The notes under the pieces were generated by a model that had not been told where the DNA came from, did no database searches, and saw only the letters and a list, made by a program, of their open reading frames with translations. Source: Annona cherimola (Eukaryota; Streptophyta; Magnoliopsida; Magnoliales; Annonaceae). From it: a stretch of DNA of 64,000 bases. A program made the position numbers and the translations under genes. Below are positions 59,916 to 64,000 of this stretch, piece after piece. Numbering within the stretch: the first letter of the stretch is position 1; each line of letters begins with the position of its first letter. The stretch covers positions 47,372,008 to 47,436,007 of the forward strand of contig CM059973.1 in assembly GCA_030490835.1 (NCBI GenBank), given 5' to 3'.

Positions 59916-60119
59916 AGATGATGAATGTGAATGGTTGCGTAGCTAGCTTCTATCCAAAGGAATGTCATGATTTTAAATAATACATAACATTGTTTATGAC
60001 ATACCCTAGACGGATATAAGAAACATTTTTTTAAGATATATCCTCGAGTGGGTATAATATGGTTTTCCAAGTTATTTTAAATGAAAATGAATTGCCTGAA
60101 AACCTTATAGCTTGCTTAT

Positions 60120-60133
60120 TGAGTTTCGACTCA
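60120..60133 (+). promoter_or_regulatory. TGAGT...ACTCA stem-loop before acceptor-like site (S11 example)
   Basis: TGAGT-TTCG-ACTCA, flanked by GCTTGCTTAT and a U-rich TTTTGTTTTCC, then an AG|GTG junction. Present in twelve copies; nine have a perfect 5-bp stem while the loop differs. Confidence 0.6.
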
Positions 60134-60428
60134 CGATTTTGTTTTCCAAATCCTAAAGATAGGTGAATAGAAGCACCATGCAAGGAGCACAGGTGGAGAT
60201 TCAAGAATATATGAATTTCTATAAGTTTCCTGTGTATGAATTTATGAATTGTGTGGTTGTATGAATGACGATATTAAATTGTGGTTTAATGTTTTACAAG
60301 AATTTATGTGGTTATTATGTCTATGAATAGAGAAAAAAATTTTATGGTCAAATGTTAAGGATGAATTTGTGGCGCCCCCAACCCGAGCATCACAACCTTA
60401 CCTCAAGATCTATTTTTGATTGGTAAAT

Positions 60429-60454
60429 GTGATCAGGATTGTTGCCCTGATCAC
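60429..60454 (-). promoter_or_regulatory. U5 stem-loop of family G LTR (best copy)
   Basis: GTGATCAGG-ATTGTTGC-CCTGATCAC: nine perfect pairs around an 8-nt loop (GCAACAAT on the sense strand). It lies about 60 bp from the LTR end. Other copies keep the loop and most of the stem: 6001-6028, 25822-25847, about 32994-33010, about 36364-36390, 50777-50805. Confidence 0.6.
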
Positions 60455-61007
60455 GCAGTGGGTTTTTAATTTGATCTCATCCAAATTTTTTCTTTCTTTC
60501 TTTTCATCATATAAGCATATACCTGTCATCATTCATAGTGAACTCATTCATATCATCATAAAATATATCGTACAAGTATCTTTACTTTCATATTGTAGGC
60601 AGCATATATATATTCATAAATAAAAATTCACGTAGAATTTTATACATAATCACTTATCTATTTACATCATACATAATCAATCCCATTTCATTATAAGCAA
60701 TTCATTCCTCCATTCATTCTTCAAACATACCAATACCTTTTTATCTTTGCTCCTTTCCTCAAGCCTTTAACCTGTCTAAGGTTGGGAAAACAAAACGTGA
60801 GTAATAAACTCAGTAAGCAAGCATTATTTTTTCATTTAAATGCATCCCTTGCCCATTCGGTAGGAGACACTTATCAAATGATCAACTACTAATAGGAAGA
60901 AACCTTTCATAGAAATCTTCTTTATAATAAACCCATAAAACTTTGTGCATGACCCCATTTCGAGGTTTTTCAAAGGTGATGTCTATGAATCTAAACCATT
61001 TTTCATG

Positions 61008-61345
61008 GGGACAATTGTTTGTCCCAAAATATTTTTCATCTATCATGAGGACATGTCTATGTCCAAAAATATTTTTCATATGGCATGAGGAAAATTATAT
61101 GTCCTAAAATATTTTTCTTATAACCTTTTTCCCCATGAGGACATTTACTTGTCCCAAAACATCATCCATTTAAATTTCTTTATAACCCAACTAGGGGTTA
61201 TTCAAAAGCAATGCATGTGCATAGAAATCTTTTATCTATGCGAACATTCTCGTGTCCAAAAATATTTTTTTATATAAACCTCTTTTAACCCGCATATAAG
61301 ATACCAAACCCATTTTAAACCGACATGGCGGACATATTCATGTCC
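61008..61345 (-). repeat. Hairpin array in S12
   Basis: Units include GGGACAA-TTGT-TTGTCCC (61008-61025), GGACAT-GTCT-ATGTCC (61049-61064), GGACA/TGTCC (61139-61154) and GGACAT-ATTC-ATGTCC (61330-61345), with decayed units between. Homologous to 6521-6836. Confidence 0.75.
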
Positions 61346-61828
61346 TAAAATATTTTTCGGTATCTTCTGAAAACTAAACATAAATCCATTTAAAACCAAC
61401 ACAAATCCATTTAAAACCAAACATAGTAGTTTCCCATTTTGGGACTTTTAAAACATAGGGAATATATATATGTTCCAAAAACATATGGATTTGTGTCTCT
61501 GACCCTCAGGTTGGTGACACTTAACAAGTGATCATCCTCCCCTAGGAAAGAAACCTTTCATGAGACAGCATGCGAGCCAGGCATTTGCACATGAGCTTCC
61601 ACCCATTTCAAAGAGGGCGCCGCCGGCCTCCAACCTTCCCTAAGCGACTCGGCTACAAGTAGAGGTGAGCTCTAATTTATAACCATTTTGGTCCGTAACC
61701 GCCTCTACCATAAGCTTAGTACATCGTTTGCGCACACTCGTATGCTAGCAATGATTTTCACAAAACTTAGCTCAGTCATTTGACTGTGCCCTTTGTCAAG
61801 TCTCAGCTTGATATGTATAAAGCCAACT

Positions 61829-61960
61829 TAGTCCACAGACTATGCCCTTCTCAAATTAAGAACTGGGCATGATTGTTTTGAAAATAAAATATTTTAAACC
61901 ACTCAGTCCGTAGACTATGCCCTTCTCGAATTGAGAACTAGGCGTGGTTGTTTTGAAAAT
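61829..61960 (-). repeat. Tandem duplication (about 76 bp) with small hairpins
   Basis: Two copies of a segment with AGTCC...AGACTATGCCCTTCTC, then GAACTGGGCATGATTGTTTT or its variant. The first has TAGTC-CACA-GACTA (61829-61842), the second AGTC-CGTA-GACT (61905-61916). Lies inside S12. Confidence 0.7.
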
Positions 61961-64000
61961 AAAACATTTTTGTAAACTATTTCCAAATCTTAATGTTAGG
62001 ATGACCACCCTTAAAGAGTTTAGCAATATTTTAATAAATCCATTTTACCAAACATTTGAAATATTTGAGAAGACAATATTTTGCAAAGCTTTAATGATTT
62101 GCTAAACAACTTTTGAAATTCTCATTTTAAGAAGCTTTTGAACTAATTCAAAACTCGCAGAGAGAAAACTTTTCTTAATAACATTTTTATGAGCAAAACA
62201 TATGCAACTCTCTTCCATCCATTGTAATGGCATTATCTGTCTTGTCCACGTCACTTTCTTGTTACTCTTATATATATAGAGGAGTTTGGATAATCTTTTG
62301 ATCATTATTTACACATAAAATTCACCAAATCATTTTGTAGGACTGGCCACCCTTAAATCTTTTTGGAACATCAGAGTAAAGCATCTTCAAAGTGTTACAA
62401 GTCTAAAAGTTGAAAAGCACCTTGATAGATTATTTCAAAACACCTACATAAATCTCAAAACACGTACATAAATTCAATTTATGACATTTAATGGAAACCA
62501 TTTCAAAACATCTATTTAATTCTAGAAACCATTTTGTAAAGAATTACATTTTTCAATAAAACTCCTTGGAAATAGAATTTCCATGGTTTGTTTTTGAATA
62601 TCATTTTATGAAAGAGTTAAACTTTTTCAAGATAAAACTCTTTGTAAACCACACTTGTATGAACTTGCTTATATTAAAACCATCTTAAAACCCACATCAT
62701 ATTTTCAAAAACTGAGCTTGCTTACTCTATAAGCAATTCTCCACATCATTAATATAAACATGATCAAGTAATTTTAATACTTGAATATAAACATGATGCT
62801 TGAAAATTCACTTACTTATCTTGTAAGCAACTATGAAATCAACTTATTGAAGCAAGTTCATAAATTTCATAAAATTCCTTTGAAACAATATCTCGAAGGG
62901 CTTGCTTACCTGTAAGCAAACTCTTGAAATCATTAATATAAAACATTTCCAATCTTAGCAACACTTGTGATAAAGTGATTATTTTAAGAAGTATTGATTG
63001 TTTCCTATGAAGCAATCCTTAAGGCATTTTATTTGAGCTATCATTTTCAAAACATATGAGGAAATCAATATTTGGAAAGTTCGCTTGCTTACCTGTCTCA
63101 CGTTAGCTTTCTGAATCCGCCTTTTCTTTGCCCTTGCCAACATGAGAATAACATTTCATATATTCCTTTTGCTTGCATCTCACTTAGTTTTCCAACCCAT
63201 TTCTCATCAATACACATAATCCATTTAACTTTTCAAGTCGAATTGCACATATAGCACATACTTGTGCATTACATGCGCTATTATCATATTAAATCCCATA
63301 AGCAGGGTAATCATTCACTCACTTGATAATTTTTCAATAATCATCATTTAATGGCTCATTACTTTCCTTACACCATTTTTCCATTTATTTTTCAAAATTT
63401 GCACATTGGTACTCATTTTAAGCACACATTGTCGCCTTAAGCTTCATTAGCTAATTCCAAAATGTGAAATTAACATCATGCAATCTAAAAAAATGTATAT
63501 TCATGAAATTTATCATATTTTCATGCATTCTTGCACAAAATCAAATTACATAAGTCATTTATCACCTATGCATGTCTATCCTTTCACATATGCCCATTTG
63601 GCAACACATATAAGAGGCATTTCATAAAATTTTCCAAGTCAGCAACTTAGTCCCTTATTTATCATGATTAACACCCTTAATTAAAACTTTATTTAGTATA
63701 TTTTTATGGAATTTTAATCCACTAATCATAGAATTCCAAGACAGCCCTTGTCTTCTTATTTTCACTAAGTTTCATCTTCTTATTTACCCATTAATTCCAT
63801 ATACATATAATAACATCAATTATCAACCACTGTTGCTGTCCTTAATCCTTTATTAAACTCTTTCTTAACATATATATCAATTTGGATCATTTCTACATAG
63901 GTTTCATATTTCGTTTTGATTTTTTCTCAAACTATCCACATATGCTGAAATCAGGCGTACTGATGTCTCTAAATCTTGATATATAATCAAATCAAGGTAT

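Larger units (their letters stand above)
56611..60367 (+). mobile_element. Family G LTR S11, interrupted at its 3' end
   Basis: Starts TATAATACCC (TG mutated to TA). Carries the full series of signals: TATAAAAG (57756-57763), leader (57845-57950), donor GTAAGT (57965-57970), microexon-like segment (59476-59519), GC-rich stem (59890-59915), TGAGT-TTCG-ACTCA (60120-60133) and acceptor-like ATAG. It stops at GGATGAATT, about 250 bp short of a full LTR by comparison with S9, where minus-oriented S12 begins with an intact end. S12 therefore probably inserted into S11, whose tail should lie right of the window after a copy of GAATT. Confidence 0.85.
60368..64000 (-). mobile_element. Family G LTR S12, runs off the window
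   Basis: Plus strand begins TGTGGCGCCCCCAACCCG, an intact LTR end in minus orientation. Signals: perfect U5 stem-loop (60429-60454), TGAGT stem-loop with five-base loop (60798-60812), hairpin array (61008-61345), GC-rich stem (61600-61631), second-class hairpins (61829-61916) and a donor-like GTAAGC next to a microexon-like block (63083-63135; its acceptor is lost). The last 140 bp match 3120-3260 of S1 closely. No protein-like frame. Confidence 0.85.

Noticed and set aside
1..64000. Endogenous pararetrovirus or other viral insert
   Set aside because: No coat, movement protein or caulimovirus-type RT segment was seen; all pol fragments read as Ty3/gypsy retrotransposon types with LTRs nearby.

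Overview
This window looks like AT-rich heterochromatin from a flowering plant. I find no host gene, tRNA, rRNA or CRISPR array. Essentially all 64 kb is LTR retrotransposon sequence, nested and rearranged. The plant assignment rests on tRNA-Asp-primed, Athila-type Ty3/gypsy gag and pol remnants, a chromovirus-type pol remnant, and plant-style LTR ends. No species can be named.

The dominant component, here called 'family G', is a Ty3/gypsy-type element with unusually long LTRs (about 3.4, 4.0 and 4.9 kb). They begin TGTGATACCC or TGTGAAACCC and end GGGGCGCCACA. The tRNA primer site is initiator-Met type (TGGTATCAGAGC) and the polypurine tract is a G-rich run. A Del/Tekay chromovirus affiliation is my best guess from the ends and the tract; Tat/Ogre-like is the alternative. 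At least a dozen copies or fragments occupy about 70% of the window. They lie on the minus strand at 1-20.5 kb, 25.8-26.5 kb, 36.5-38.5 kb, 43.5-45.4 kb and 60.4-64 kb, and on the plus strand at 32-36.5 kb, 38.5-41.2 kb, 45.5-53.6 kb and 56.6-60.4 kb.

Layout. 1-10,887: a minus-strand family G element (long LTRs, about 1.47 kb internal region) split by a solo LTR at 1275-5272 with target duplication CATAT. 10,888-25,443: broken Athila-type elements (LTR, tRNA-Asp primer site, gag, pol; then an inverted gag), interrupted by family G LTRs. 25,793-32,008: a minus-strand, gag-only, Athila-related non-autonomous element (TR-GAG style). 32,009-36,450: a short-LTR derivative of family G. 36,451-41,150: two family G fragments fused head to head. 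41,151-43,450: a second Athila-type pol remnant. 43,451-45,843: inverted family G pieces joined at a palindrome. 45,844-56,040: one minus-strand chromovirus pol remnant cut by a solo family G LTR (duplication CCTTC, itself containing another solo LTR with duplication AAAAG) and by a 1.65 kb solo LTR full of GTCGAC hairpins (duplication CAGAT). 56,041-56,610: the 3' end of another gypsy element. 56,611-64,000: a plus-strand family G LTR apparently interrupted by a minus-strand one that runs off the window.

The most unusual signal is inside the family G LTRs. The same order of non-coding signals recurs in copy after copy: TATA box, purine-rich leader, splice-donor consensus, a 44-47 nt segment bounded by AG and GTAAGC, a GC-rich stem, arrays of GGACAT...ATGTCC stem-loops with compensatory base changes, a TGAGT...ACTCA stem-loop with varying loops just before an acceptor-like site, and a U5 stem-loop. 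This suggests a structured, possibly spliced leader RNA encoded within the LTR. The arrangement is seen directly; the function is inferred.
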